NCBI GenBank assembly: GCA_902728285.1
Contig: CACVBU010000011.1
Location: 992,001 to 1,056,000, forward strand
Reading direction: 5' to 3'
DNA length: 64,000 nucleotides
DNA from: Clytia hemisphaerica
Lineage: Eukaryota > Cnidaria > Hydrozoa > Leptothecata > Clytiidae
Each line of letters opens with the position of its first letter. The stretch's first letter is position 1. A model generated the notes under the pieces. It saw nothing but the letters and a program-made list of their open reading frames with translations. It made no database searches and had not been told where the DNA came from. Both the position numbers and the translations under genes were made by a program. Of the stretch, positions 22,856 through 34,870 are shown piece after piece.

Positions 22856-24297
22856 ATACTTCCCAACTATCTAACTGAAATACTCCCAACCGCCGAAGAT
22901 ACTCCCATCCATGTATAAAAAAGATTTCTTCACCACCCCTTCCCAAACTTTGTCACCCCTACTTTAACAAGGGCTTTTCCTTTTTAATTTGAGCCTTTTA
23001 CTATACATGGAAAGATAAAAGGTCAAAGTTGTATACAGGTATTTAAAACTCTCAAATAGATTCAATTGATATTTTCTGCAAAATAAAAATGGGTAACAAA
23101 GTGATGCAAGCAACGTCTGACATATTGGAGTTGAACTTTGCCTGCAGGTCAGCAAATTATATCATACTCAAAACTTTTACCTATAGCTATAATTCTATTC
23201 TTACAGTACAATCTGTCGGACATACCCAAAATGACGTACATCTCTGAAAAAGTCTATACTGCATGTCAGGCTCCTCTAACACCCATGACACACCTACCAA
23301 AAACCTTTATATTGATTGAAAGTTTTTTCCTACTTAAGCAGTTGGTCAACTAGATCAAAAACATATCATTTTAATATCGAACGCCACTGATAAATGATGC
23401 TCAAAACGCTAAATTATTTACTCCATTATTACACAATCATTCTACTGCTTTCGTCACACAGCTTTTGAACAATCGAACCCAAAAGTATAATTGCAATTTA
23501 TGATAAAACAAAACTAGCGGTTTTGAATCATTTTTTCACTAAGGGATCTTCTCAAAAATAATAACCAAATATTCCTTATTAGCCGAATCATTTGGCTCAA
23601 ATCGCACAAGAATTCGCTTATTTAGCTGAATCAATTCACTTATATAGCTAGCCGAATCAGAATTCACGTACAAAATTATGGTTGTAAATAAGTTAGTTGT
23701 AAAACAATATATCAAATATCAAAATATAGCTAACGTCCCCGAATAGAAAACCAACTATTCTTATTTTAGAAGAAACCTTACATTCTAGTTTTTATATTTA
23801 TAAAAACTAGATTGATTAGGTGCGGAAAAGAATTTTGGCATGACTGATCCTTTTGTTTCGATAATAACATCAAAGCGGGAATTAATTTTCTTCTCATTTC
23901 TTTCTTTCCTTTTGCTTTCTTATTATTTCACGCTTTCTCTCTTAAAGCAGCAATCCAAATTAAAACGCATTTCTCAAAGAAAACAGTAAGAGATGGAAAC
24001 ACTCTCTTTTCTAGTACACTTTTTCTAGGCCTGTTTAGTGTGGGAACCCGTCTAGTTAGTACCTGGCTCTTGTATAAATGTTGTACTACTCTTGTTTGTA
24101 ATTTTTTACAATTTTGATGTTAAAACTACTAGACGGGAGGGGGTAGAAATTCCAAATCAGGGCGTTCATTTTGATTGGTTCGTGCTCTATTGTAAAAAAA
24201 ATTTTGTTTATATTAAGTGGCGCGAGATTTGAATTGTTTTAAAAAGTTAACAGTGACAGTTATGACACATATGACATATGGCAGAGAAGTGCAATGT
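22856..24297. other. Intergenic, no gene recognised
   Basis: AT-rich, no plausible coding region. At 24047-24138 a small inverted pair (cccgtctagttagta and aactactagacggg) may be a tiny MITE. Confidence 0.4.
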
Positions 24298-24516
24298 ATC
24301 ACTCTCCGATGGTAATCGAACACATTACCCTAATCGAACTAATTGAAAAAATAAAACAAGCACCAAACAAATAATGATATAATTGAAAAACTAACAAACT
24401 TAATCAAGATTTTCCGGTAAAGTTTGATTAGTGTTCAATTAACACTGATCGTTCGATTTGGTTTCATTAATTTTGATGATTCGATTAGAAAAATCTATTC
24501 GATTGACACCGTCTGG
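24298..24516. mobile_element. Short foldback-end relative
   Basis: Rich in taatcgaac/gttcgatt motifs like the ends of the 16-kb element, and ends ttcgattgacaccgtctgg, nearly the same terminus as at 21520-21538. The left boundary is vague. It looks like a small internally deleted relative or a solo end. Confidence 0.5.
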
Positions 24517-24522
24517 GAATTG

Positions 24523-24863
24523 TAACCTGATACAGCTGTGGAGTTTTCTTATCGCGACACGCTGAAGCTCTAAAGATCGCTAAAAACTAACATCTGAGGA
24601 ATATGCCCGTCTCTACGGAAAATTTTAAGTCAACTTTTTGTCGCGTTCCGAAACACCAAAACTGTTTTTTACTCTCAAAAAATTATATTTTTTATCCTTT
24701 TAGCGCTCCATTTGAAATTCCGTGATTGTTTTTAGTTTGTGCCCGGACTCCCAAATTGCGCGGTCCCAAAACACAAGGCAAATTCGTCAGATGGTATATT
24801 TTCATCGTGTCTTTAGAGCTTTAGCGTACCGATAGAAAATATCACCATCTGAATATCAGGTTA
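24523..24863. mobile_element. hAT-type MITE, copy 1
   Basis: The inverted ends taacctgata and tatcaggtta are flanked by a perfect 8-bp direct repeat GGGAATTG (24515-24522 and 24864-24871). The 8-bp duplication is the signature of the hAT superfamily. Internal ctgaagctctaaag and ctttagagctttagcgt form a second inverted pair. A second copy is at 61676-61998. Confidence 0.85.
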
Positions 24864-24871
24864 GGGAATTG

Positions 24872-25307
24872 TGGCAGGATAAGAGGAAAGGAATTTTTTA
24901 GACCGAGGGAGTCTTGGAGATTTTTATTTTTTGAGGGTGGATAATTTATTACTTTTACAACTTCTTAAATTAGGTTTAAAAATTCCCAACCAGATCATTA
25001 ATGAGATAATTTTAAAACTTTTAAATAATTAGTCTTTAGGGTGGAGTGCAGACTAGACCTTATATATTACAGAACAGAATGAGTATAAAAGAAGGTTCCT
25101 TGAGAAATCTGATATCAGTTGAAGTACTCCATCATTGAGTGAAGACATGTGGACATGAAATTGAAAGTTATTTTTTATGGAGTTGACATAACTGGCTAAG
25201 TACGCTGGCTATGTACAAACAGAGAAGACAGGTTTCCTAGCCTAGGCAGAGCTGTAATGTAAAGGCAATCCAGCAGAGGCTGCTAGCTGAACTTCTTATA
25301 CGCCCTT
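24872..25307. other. Intergenic, no gene recognised
   Basis: No supported feature. Confidence 0.35.
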
Positions 25308-26183
25308 GCTCGATTCAGTTCGGTACCGTAAGTCCAGATGACTTCGGCCACTGCCTGATGACTTCGGCCGACTTTGAAGGGCTGTAACTTTTTATAGAAT
25401 GAATGAATCACATTCATTTTTTCTACACATTTGGCCACAACGAAGGTCTTTCGAACGGTGCAAGAGAAAAATCAAGACTATTTATTCCTATTGAGAATGG
25501 GGCAAAAAACGGAAATTTCCGACCGTCTTTTTTGAAACTGTGATTATAAAATATTGCGGAAAGATATATGTAAAAATTTTGCACAGCAGTGCTGCACATA
25601 GACTAATTGTAAAGAATACAAAATCTTTTTGAAAAATAATGAATCCTTGAGGAGCTATAACCCCTTAAAGTTGACCCTATTTTTTTGCTTATTTTGGATA
25701 ATAAGCCTATGTTGACAACTTGAAATATTCATGTCAAATGATTAAGTTGTTAAACTGTTGCACGATCTAATTAGAATGACGTCACATTTTGCAGATTTCC
25801 TGCGAGAGTTACTTTATGAAGTTCATTGACATGCAAATGAGTTCAAGGATATTTTTAAGGGCCTCTTTAAATCACGATCGATAAAAGTGAGCTTATCTGA
25901 GCGGGATAAAAGTTTAAAAGCTTTTACATGTTCTTTCACAAGCATTAATTCAAGATGTATATTAAGGCAACGTAAAAAGGGGAAGGAAAGATACGAGAAT
26001 TTCCCGAAGAAATATCATTTTATCAGATGTGCATATCCCTGTCTCATGCAAATGGCATTTTAGCTCTCCCCGCCTCTCGCACCTCTCTGGTTCCAACGAA
26101 GGAAATACCATACTACATCCCTGTCTCGCAATGAAGGGAATACACATTACCTTGAGTTACCTTGAGCTTGTTTCGTAATATCT

Positions 26184-26441
26184 TTACGCATCCATCCTGT
26201 GAGGACCGATGTAAATTTTCATATTGATGATGCTGTTTGTTTCAGCTCGTCTCATCATAGTGTAGCCAGTCACGAGTGGCTCGTCGGGAACTGTAAAAAG
26301 ATATTTATCCAGCTCAGTTTTGAATTTCAATTTCTTGCACCCAGTGAGATCCCTCAGACGTTTTGGCAGCGAGTTGAAGAGCCTCGGTCCTTGGACTGTA
26401 AAACTTGAGTATATGACTTTTTGCCAGGGCCCCCTTTTCAC
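26184..26441 (-). pseudogene. 3' fragment of a non-LTR retrotransposon RT ORF
   Basis: The minus-strand frame has the sequence GPRLFNSLPKRLRD, then a lysine-rich FKTELDKYLF and PDEP. This pattern is typical of the C-terminal tail of CR1/Rex/Jockey-like LINE ORF2 proteins. Only about 85 residues remain; the catalytic RT and endonuclease domains are missing, as expected of a 5'-truncated copy. The break on the upstream side coincides with the start of the 34-bp minisatellite. Not functional as it stands. Confidence 0.7.
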
Positions 26442-26450
26442 TAGTGGTAT

Positions 26451-26650
26451 ATGACATTTTCATTACACCCCTTTCTCGCAACGAAGGGAATACACATTAC
26501 ATCCCTTTCTCGCAACGAAGGGAATACACATTACACCCCTTTCTCTCAACGAAGGGAATACACATTACACCCCTTTCTCGCAACGAAGGAAATACACAGT
26601 ACACCCCTTTCTCACAACGAAGGAAATACGCATTACATATCTGTCTCGTG
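26451..26650. repeat. 34-bp minisatellite
   Basis: Five to six copies of a unit containing cccctttctcgcaacgaagg and aatacacattac. An isolated unit also occurs at about 26117-26150 on the other side of the LINE fragment. The plus-strand frames here are repeat artefacts. Confidence 0.8.
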
Positions 26651-27867
26651 CGAGTGAGAATTTTTACTTCTTTTCACTTTTTGTCTTATAATGACGCAAC
26701 TTAGAATGCCGCTATTATTACCCTAAGTCGGTTAATTTTTGCATGTACTGATTTTTCGCGATAAGAATCTAAAAAATTAGCTGCGAAGCAGCCTCTTTAT
26801 TACCAAATTTCACCAATTTCTTTAGTTTTAAATTTTCAATTTAGCAAGAACTAAGTTCCGCGAAAAGGGTGAAAATTCATGAAAATCATCCAATTTACCG
26901 TTTTTAATTACTCCACGGAGTTTAATCCACCTAAGGCGGCGGACACGTAAGGTATTTTGATTTAAGTCAATGAATCTCTCCTGTTTAGGGATTGTAAAGA
27001 TCTTCTAGCGCCACACGATGGCCATTTAAAAATGTTAGAAAAGGTTTTGAAACGCTGTTGTGTGTCAACTGTTTCATATTTGATCGGTATTAAATGTGGT
27101 TTTGCCGGTTGAAGATTAAAATAATTTGAATATATTGCTTTTCTTTCAAGATATCCCAAATCGACACGTCGAATATGGTACAGCTATCAAGCATCCCGGA
27201 TTGATAAGTCAACGCATCGTCATATTGCACGGCATGCAATTGGGAAAAGGTATTTCGTTCTCGAATGTTTTCACCTGGTTTTATCCTTTATACCATTTTA
27301 ATATGTATCTTTCTTCTAGTAAAATAATAATTTCCAGGATTTTGACATTAACATTTGCGTTCTAGGTAGTATCAATGACGCGTGGCGGTATATAATGACA
27401 TAAAGAGGAGAGGGATACCGTGAAAGTGCAGAATAGCGTACAAGTAAGTACTCTCGGGTACCTAGTAGCTAGGTGGGGGGCCGCTAATTAATTTTTTCGA
27501 AAATTTTCCACCCAGGACATTTTTATTACAACCCCCCCCCCCGCTTATTGAGTTTTGAGATAACGTTAACTGTAAATTTCTCTACATGTCTAATAAATAT
27601 TCGATGGGCTTGGTTGTGCTTTCTATCTAAAGAGCTCGCGATAACGTAATGAAGCCTTGAATATACCTATTTTTATTCATTCGTTGTCTTTTATAGGAAC
27701 CACTGGATGAACCGATAATCGAGATCGTTCTCCGGTAGACAAGACCCTTAATTGTCAACTTGACTAAAACACGGCAGGAAAATCATTTATTCACCATCGA
27801 AGCGCTAAGAATTAGTATGCACCCGACTGTATCCACGGAGATTATACCTATATGGAAATATTTTTAT

Positions 27868-28134
27868 TACACCCCTATATCAGTGATCCGGTCACCTCCA
27901 CTCGATAGATGACCCGGTGAAAGAAATTACATAGAACCCAAATCAAAGATCTTATTTATGGTCTTACCCCGGTCAACAATCGTTAATTTTTTTTAAGAAT
28001 TCTTGGAATATTACTTGAAAGTCAATTTTTCCCTACCCGACGAAGTTAAAAGTTATCACTTAGTGAGTTTTGGAGATCCTATAGTCAGACCCGGTGGGTT
28101 TCAAAACTTCACTGGGTCACTGAGAAAGGGGTGT
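27868..28134. mobile_element. MITE, cacccct...aggggtg family
   Basis: The left end tacacccctatatcagtgatc and right end gggtcactgagaaaggggtgt are an inverted pair. Related copies occur at 30831-31117, 53559 onward and 56906-57213. Confidence 0.6.
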
Positions 28135-29248
28135 TCTATTATATATGAAATATATAAAAATGTACGTCTATGTGTGTCAGTAAATGTCCGGGACAGTGTA
28201 TATCATCTGTTTATGTCCACATTTACCAGCGGCTTTACAATAAGCAAACAGAGTATCATCAAATTTTACACTTGCGTTTGATTCCCAGTTTAGTGAAATC
28301 GGAGAGGTCATGTCGCAGTTATTGGTGAAATTTACCCTAATGGAGAGAAGATAAAAATTCCAATCGGGGAAAGAGAAAGATCCATTGAGTAATACAGTCA
28401 TTTTTAAGGGTTGAGATTGTCAATAGAACTTCCAAAAGGAGATAAACCTGAACAATTCGGGGGGAAATGATGAATTTTGAAAAGTTAACAAAAGTTAATC
28501 CCATCACAATTTTTCTCCGAGTCCGACTTAATTCAACCCCAAATCTTGTTTCCCGATAAGAAATTTTGCAACAGAAATTTACGACTGAAATTTCCCGTGT
28601 TAGGTCCCACCGGGTTCTGTGATACAAGTGTGTAGGGCAGATTATTATGTTCTTCTGTTGTTCGCTTTTCCTTTTGACATGTCATCGTTACCGCTTTGGT
28701 AAAACAACAAACGCAAAGCAAATGCTTGCAGAGTTTGTTTGTTCTTATAAACTTCGTTTCTTGATCCATCCTGATTCCAAAGAGGACAGGGCCTAAAAAT
28801 GAAATCGGAAAAACGATTAATTAATAAGCACGTTGTTACTTAACACGATCCCACCAAACCGGTTTACTGCCTAGTAATCGTAAAAATATACATGAACAAT
28901 TAACGAGCCGTAATTACTAACAAACAGATATATTTTCATATATTTGATTTTGAGGCTGGCCGAAGTTATCTTTTGCTACTTTTTGGGCTTCTTTGGGTCA
29001 TTGCTTTCGAAGGAAATACTTTTAGGTTGTGAAATTTTAACACATTAATTTAAGGGACTTCAAGATGATGTATAAGAAGTTTCATGCTCGTACAATCAAT
29101 ATTTATTGCAAACGAAGGTAAAAATGGTCAAAAGTGGCCGAAGTCATCTGGACTTACGGTAATCTAACAGCTATCGTTCGATATTAGTTCGATGAAATTC
29201 GATTAGTTCGATTGTTCGATTATATATTCGGTTGACGTTGTCTGGCGT

Positions 29249-30665
29249 TTTGGGGCCCAGAGACGACACGGAATTTCCGAAGGTTAAAATTTCTTCCAAA
29301 AGTTAAAATTTCCGAGGCCAACGAAGAAAATGTGTCTATTTCTGAGTCATTTAATTAAAAAACAATGAATAAACGTGGAATTTCCGATACTTCTTGGAAG
29401 TTTTTGGAAAAAATCCATGGACTTTCTGTAATTCTGAAGAGTTCTGGGATATCGATATTATTTCCCAGGCAAAAAAACTCATGTCGTACGGAGGGGGTTA
29501 ACGGAAATTTTCCGGAATGGCCCTTTGCACCCAACAATGGAGGTTTAAACACCCGACTGTTGGGTGTGTCGGCAGGGTTTTGTGAAATTTCTGGGGGATT
29601 CCAGGGGTTGTCAAGCAAGGGTCGTCTAAATTTGTTCTAAATTCCAAGCCATTGTTAATAAAAATTACTTTAAAGATTCTCCAAACGTCATGAATCTCAC
29701 TCTGCAGAGTTTTTTTTGAATGCATGGTTTTTTAATTGCTTTTTCAAGGAATTAAAAATGATACGTTTGTTTTTTATCTGTAGTTGACTCAACTGACAAG
29801 TAGGATTCTGTTCAGATTAAATGGATTTTCTTGCACAAGTTATGAAAAAAGATTTACCTATTTCATCATTGATCCTGAGTTCTTCAATACCATCTGGATC
29901 CACTCCTGATCCAAGGAACTTTTTCCAACTTCCACCACAAACTCTTGCAGAACTTCTTGTTCTCGACGCCATCTTGAAAATTGTACCATTTGCACGCTGA
30001 AACAAATATTTTTTCACGCTTCCAAACACACGCGGGACGAATATTTAGCATAAATTTGTATATTTTGAATAATTAAGAAACGAGATAGGCTATTACGTAA
30101 CTTTTACGCATAATTAGAAAAATAAACCAATCAGATTCAGATAGTGGAAAGAAACTTAAAATATGCTTCCTTTTTTAGGGGTAAAATGAAGTTATATTTC
30201 CATGTCGACCTAATAACTGTTTCGAAATACCGTGTCGACTTAAGGAAATATTTAACTAAAAAATTCTAACTTAGTTTGACCCCGATTGCGGACTGCCTGA
30301 GGTTTGTAAACTTTCATATCGGGTTCTCGCGTTGTAATCAGTGTTTTAATATGAGGGTCTTCGTTTCAAACTTTGTATTTTTCTCTAAAAATTGGTTCAA
30401 ACGTTAGGTCGACACACTTTTTGTCGACCTAACGAAGATGTCGACCTAATGTTCGTTTTGAGATATAGGTTTGTCGACTTAAAGACGATCCAGAAATGTT
30501 TTTCTTTAATTAGCTCTAAATCGATTTTCTTTATAATTGGTTTTATGTACACAGAAATTCTCCCCCGTTCTTCCACAACTCGACATTTTGACACGAAACC
30601 TTGGTACATGTAGATAAAAAAAGGCATAAAAAAAATTTCAGGGAATTTATATTTTTGGGGACAAG
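29249..30665. other. Mostly intergenic, one candidate exon
   Basis: Apart from the possible minus-strand exon at 29857-29972 no gene is recognised. Between about 30190 and 30490 the motif gtcgacctaa or gtcgacttaa occurs six times, suggesting a decayed subrepeat-type element. Confidence 0.4.
29857..29972 (-). CDS. Possible first coding exon, unknown protein
   Basis: On the minus strand an ATG in strong context (caagATGGCG) opens a 116-nt segment beginning MASRTRSSARVCGGSWKKF and ending just before a donor-like GTAAAT. The charged, serine-rich start followed by an acidic stretch looks coding. No continuing exon could be placed with confidence towards lower coordinates, so this could be a first exon, a pseudogene remnant or chance. 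Confidence 0.3.
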
Positions 30666-33649
30666 ATGTTCAAGTTGGCTGTATTAGCTGGTAAGATTTT
30701 ACTTGGAAATCGAGTAAATTTTTCTTTGGTCAGAATATCTTATTCTTCACAATTCTAGTCAAAATATAGTTGACAAATTTGGTTTCCAAAAAATAATATT
30801 TTAAACAGAAATATCTATATCTATATTTTGTGTCACAGACCCACTGGAAAATGTGTCAAAAATTTCGTCCCCGCTGGGAAAATACTCTGGAATTTCAGCC
30901 CTCTTGGAAACTGACTTTGATTGCCTCCCCATTCAAAGTTCAATGATTAAAAATTGTACTCCAAAACCATCCCCACTGGATTTTTTATCCTTGAAAGAAT
31001 ATAATTTATATCCCCATTGGGATTTCAATAGGAATTTTAATCCCCATTGAGATCTCAATAGGAATTTTAATTCCCATTGAGAAAAAAGTTCCACTGGGGC
31101 TGTGAGACAAGGGTGTATCTTTGAGTTGATGGATTTCATATACTGTAGTTAGATCATTTACCTTTAAAAAATTACGTTAGAGTCATAAACAAAACATCAT
31201 TCTATATTCTGATAGTTTTGTTGACTTGTCAATGTTTGTTGGCGGTTGAGTCAAGCTGTGGATGTCAAAATAACGGTATTTGTAATGCAGATCTCGCATG
31301 CACGTGTCCTGAAGGTTTTTATGGTCAAACTTGCAACAAAAGTAAGTTTTGATTCCATTTTTTTTCATGGAGAGATTTCTTCCATTCTCTACAGTATATG
31401 GCCCCCAAAACGGAGACGGCCCCCAAAACGGAGGTTTTCATTAAAATGAAGATTCTGACTTGTAGATTTATCAGAATTAAACGATTTTTGTTTATTTTGA
31501 AAGAATGATGGTTATACTTAAAAATGAGCCTGTTTTTGCTGGTTTGAGACGGATTCAAAATAACATATTTGCGTCTAAAGGAAATATTTTAACACCAAAA
31601 TTAGATAAAAATTGCATATAACTCACTCTAGCTCCTTGGATATTGAAAATAAGTTATGAAAACGGGGTATAGGAAACTTTCTACACCTAATGCTGTTCAG
31701 GAAATGCAAATACATCTGTGACTTTAGAGGCTGGGTAAAAGATATAGCATCTTGAAGGTCAACCAGTATTTTGGAGCCCTAGAATCAGCATTGACAAAAC
31801 CGAAAATTCTAAATATGAGAAACAGCAAAAAATCTTGGAATTCTATTCCTATCACCTTGAGTTAATAGTTTATAACAAAAAATTAACATTATATATAAAA
31901 TTTTTCGCTGAATCAGCAAAAACGGCAAATTCTGTCATTTTTTTGCAAAATATAGGAGAAAAATATCTTTAAAGCTTAATATTTTCAGTTTCAGTTAAGC
32001 TTTTTTTCTAAAATTTTTACAGCTTATTCCATACATGAATGGAACTATTTTCAAAAGAGATTTGTTTTCAAAAACTTGATTAAGACGTTGTTAAATCAAA
32101 ATTGTCGTTTTGAAAATTTCTAAATTTTCAGTTTGGACTTTGCAATATCGAAAATCTTGAAATATTTCATAAAAATCATGAATTTTACATCCATCGGGTC
32201 GTAAATTTAAGGGAAAACACAAATATGTTCTTAGTTTTTCCCCCTATTACCACTGGGCTTAATAATTTGATTTTAACTACACCTCCGTTTTGGGGCCCCC
32301 AAACCTGCATTTTGACAACCAGGGGTATACTGTAAAAATGTTATCAAATAAATTTATGCCCAAAACCCTCTAAATCATATTTCAAAACTATGGTCAAAAT
32401 TTTGTATTCATATCTTAAAGATATCTCGAGAAATCGCTAAAATTTCAAACCTCCGTTTTGGGGGCCATTAGAAAAAAGCTACCTATCTTTAAGCGATTGA
32501 AAAATATTGTTGAAATTGAAAATTTTGAAAAAGAACTTCCAGGAAATAAAGTAGAAATTCATGCAGCAAAAATTTTTGTAAAATCTCTTTTCCTCTAGAT
32601 TTGAGAGAAATTTCAAATTTGATCGCCGTTTTGGGGGCCACATACAGTAATAGAAAAATTAAAATCCATTGGCTTTAAGCGTGCAATAATTCTTGTTTTC
32701 CTTGATATTTTTAAATCAATGATTCAGATAGACGATGTTACCGTCTGTCAAGATTAGTGCGCGGGAAAAATACGGTGCCGTTTAAGGCTGTAGAGAAAAG
32801 ATGTCGCAAAAGTGATGAATTTTTACCCGCCCGCGCGGACAAAATTCCCACCCGACTTTTTATTTCCCGCGCAGCTACGAACGAATTCATCTTAGACTAT
32901 AGGATCGTTTGGTGTTTCATAAGGAAGAGTGAACATTTCCTTTATATTCTAGACGCAGAAAGTTACAAAATCGTTTACGAATCAACGCCAAGAGTCAAAA
33001 CATCTGACATCATTAATGGCTTCAAGCTGAAACTCCAAAACCAAAAGATTACAAAATCCGTCTCAATTGGTCATTTCGGTAATATATATACTGTGACTTT
33101 CAATAAAGAACTTACTGAAACAGACCGTAGAAAATTACGTGCAATTGCTAAAGATGTGGCAGTGGGAATTAGTGTATTTGACATTGGTGATTTCAATGAA
33201 TGTGCGATTCAGAAATGTTATAACGGATTAATATGTATCAATACTCAGTATTCATTCAAATGTGGATGCCCAGAAGGTTATGAACTTATACAAAGCAGAT
33301 GTGTACAAGGTAAGGGAACACACTCGATTAGGTTTTAGTTTGCTCTGTTTTCTACCGTGAGTACCAATGTTTAGCTTTCTGTGAAATTTAAGCTATGGAG
33401 ACGGACTGAAGGAATTCAGTCACGCATGTCCATTTACGTTGTGATACTCACGGTATTATTTTCTTCTGTTTATTATAATACAGATACTTCTAATTTCAAC
33501 CTACAACGGCTATGAATCACCTTTTTGAGTGATTTTTTCGAATTAAAGGCTTTTTGTTTTTTCAAAGTGTTTCTAGTTTGGTGGATACGGTATCTCGATT
33601 AGACTCTAATCCTTTTGTTGCTAATTTTTTTTTAACAGTTGAAATCTAA
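30666..33649 (+). CDS. Small secreted protein with two EGF-like domains
   Basis: Four exons inferred from GT-AG sites, all joined in phase 1: 30666-30690, 31216-31341, 32953-33309 and 33639-33649 (172 residues). Exon 1 plus the start of exon 2 give a signal peptide (MFKLAVLAVLLTCQCLLA). Residues ~22-50 form a compact EGF module (CGCQNNGIC ... CTCPEGFYGQTC). Residues ~52-130 are an unrecognised alpha/beta-like segment. Residues ~133-168 are a second EGF-like module (CAIQKCYNGLICI ... CGCPEGY ... C). The last exon adds only VEI and a stop. A possible poly(A) signal is at 33943-33948. The exon 3 acceptor (ttatattctag) lies inside a longer open frame starting at 32757, so an alternative start cannot be excluded. 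Role unknown; secretion and protein binding are inferred from the EGF modules. Confidence 0.65.
30831..31117. mobile_element. MITE in intron 1, cacccct family
   Basis: Left tgtcacagacccactgg and right ccactggggctgtgagacaa plus gggtgta are inverted. The interior repeats ccccattgggatttcaatagg-type motifs. It belongs to the same family as 56906-57213; the outer few bases of the left end are altered. Confidence 0.65.
31390..32649. mobile_element. 1.26-kb TIR element in intron 2
   Basis: It starts tacagtatatggcccccaaa and ends with the inverted form (ttttgggggccacatacagta). Further internal copies of the cctccgttttggggg motif lie at about 31430, 32285 and 32450. It fills most of the intron between the two EGF-gene exons. 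No coding capacity. Confidence 0.65.
33353..33455. mobile_element. ~100-bp MITE in intron 3
   Basis: The inverted ends taccgtgagtacc and gatactcacggta are only ~100 bp apart. TA is at both edges. Confidence 0.5.
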
Positions 33650-34870
33650 GGTTCAAACTTCGAAACTAAAAAGAATCAGAAGCTTGTTTATAGCTACGTA
33701 CATATTATAGCCTCGACGACTGTGAATTTCGAAATCATCGTAGATATAAGGTCTGTTTCAGACAAAGTCATAAGTCATTTAAAGACTTTCTTTAAGGGCG
33801 ACCAGGGGCAGCCTTAATGACAGATAAAATGAGGTATAGATTAAGTAGAATAGCGGTATTGATACAGTTTAAAGCAGTTAGGCTAACTTAGACTATACTA
33901 TAGTCTAGAAATATGCCTTTATGTAAAGAAATATCATAGCCGAATAAAAATTCGTGAACGGGTTTTGCTTTTCAAGTTTACAGACGGTTGGGTCGGACGT
34001 TTTCGAAACTCTACCGCACTAACTCATAATGTTACCCATTACCGGCTTTAAACTCTGCGCGTATAGTATGTTCTCGAGTTTATCATTCTGGTAAATTTCC
34101 ACAGTGCGGCCTGTTGCGCGGTCAATAATCGGAACTTTCCCTAACCCTATACATCCTTTAGCCTACCTTATCGGCCATAACTTAGTCGGACCTAAGTGAC
34201 TAAATTTTGGCTTGGTGACTAAAATTAGGACCGACTAAAAATTTGGACCGAATAAAATTTGGGCCGACTAAAAATTTAGAAATGGCCAAAACTTAATTAT
34301 TAGTCGGCCCTTAGTGACTAAATTTTGACGAAGGTGACTAAAATTAGGGCCGAATAATAATTAAGGCCGACTAAAATTAAGGCCGACTAAGTTTTGGCCG
34401 ATAAGGTATACTAGACGTCACCTGCGTCTAGTATAATATAATATTTTCACCAAAGTACCGATTTCATGATGTTATGTGTTAAGGAAATGTAAGATACTTG
34501 TTTGTGATAGCATTTTTTTAAATTGTTGATCAAAAGTATTTCTCTTTCTGAGAAATACGAGAACTATAGGTAGGATGCTTCCTCAATTTACTTTTGAAAA
34601 AACTGTTCAGTGTGAATATTTACTTTTTCGCCCTTAAAAATTTGAGTCAGCATCTTTCTTGAGTATGAAAACATAAATTCTCTGAAAAAGTCAACGTATG
34701 TGCAAATAGCGTATGTATTTATTTGATGTGTTTTGAGGTAAATAACTCGAACTTAATCCACCCGAGCATGTTTTAATTCTACATTTTCTACAAGAAGGAA
34801 ATGAGATAAATGTAATTTCAGATTAATTTCAACTTTTAATAGTCGGTACACGAAACAAGATAAAACAAGT
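33650..34870. other. Intergenic with one MITE
   Basis: Nothing else supported besides the MITE at 34164-34408. Confidence 0.4.
34164..34408. mobile_element. 245-bp MITE, taccttatcggcc family, copy 1
   Basis: It starts taccttatcggccataactt and ends with the inverted partner (gttttggccgataaggta). The interior is almost entirely variants of gccgactaaaattag and tagtgactaaatttt, in other words copies of its own subterminal motif. A second copy is at 39274-39592. Confidence 0.75.

Larger units (their letters stand above)
25326..29159. mobile_element. 3.8-kb element with 27-bp perfect TIRs
   Basis: Both termini read ccgtaagtccagatgacttc and on for 27 identical bases in inverted orientation. TA flanks both sides (25324-25325 and 29160-29161), as in Tc1/mariner-type insertions. 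No transposase frame is recognisable. The body contains a LINE 3' fragment, a 34-bp minisatellite and another MITE, so it is either an old decayed element or a non-autonomous one that accumulated insertions. Confidence 0.7.
25308..29248. mobile_element. Foldback end interrupted by a 3.8-kb element
   Basis: The sequence ctcgattcagttcggta (25308-25325) joins seamlessly to atctaacagctatcgttcga ... ggttgacgttgtctgg (29162-29248) when 25326-29159 plus one TA is removed. The joined sequence matches the right end of the 16-kb element at about 21442-21538. So an old solo foldback end was split by a later insertion. Confidence 0.65.

Noticed and set aside
27451-27650. A MITE related to the ctctcgggtgcc family of the satellite insert
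   Set aside because: Only the first ~12 bases resemble it and no matching right end was found.
29365-29725. Overlapping 75-91-codon frames on both strands
   Set aside because: No domain, no splice support; they overlap one another as chance frames.
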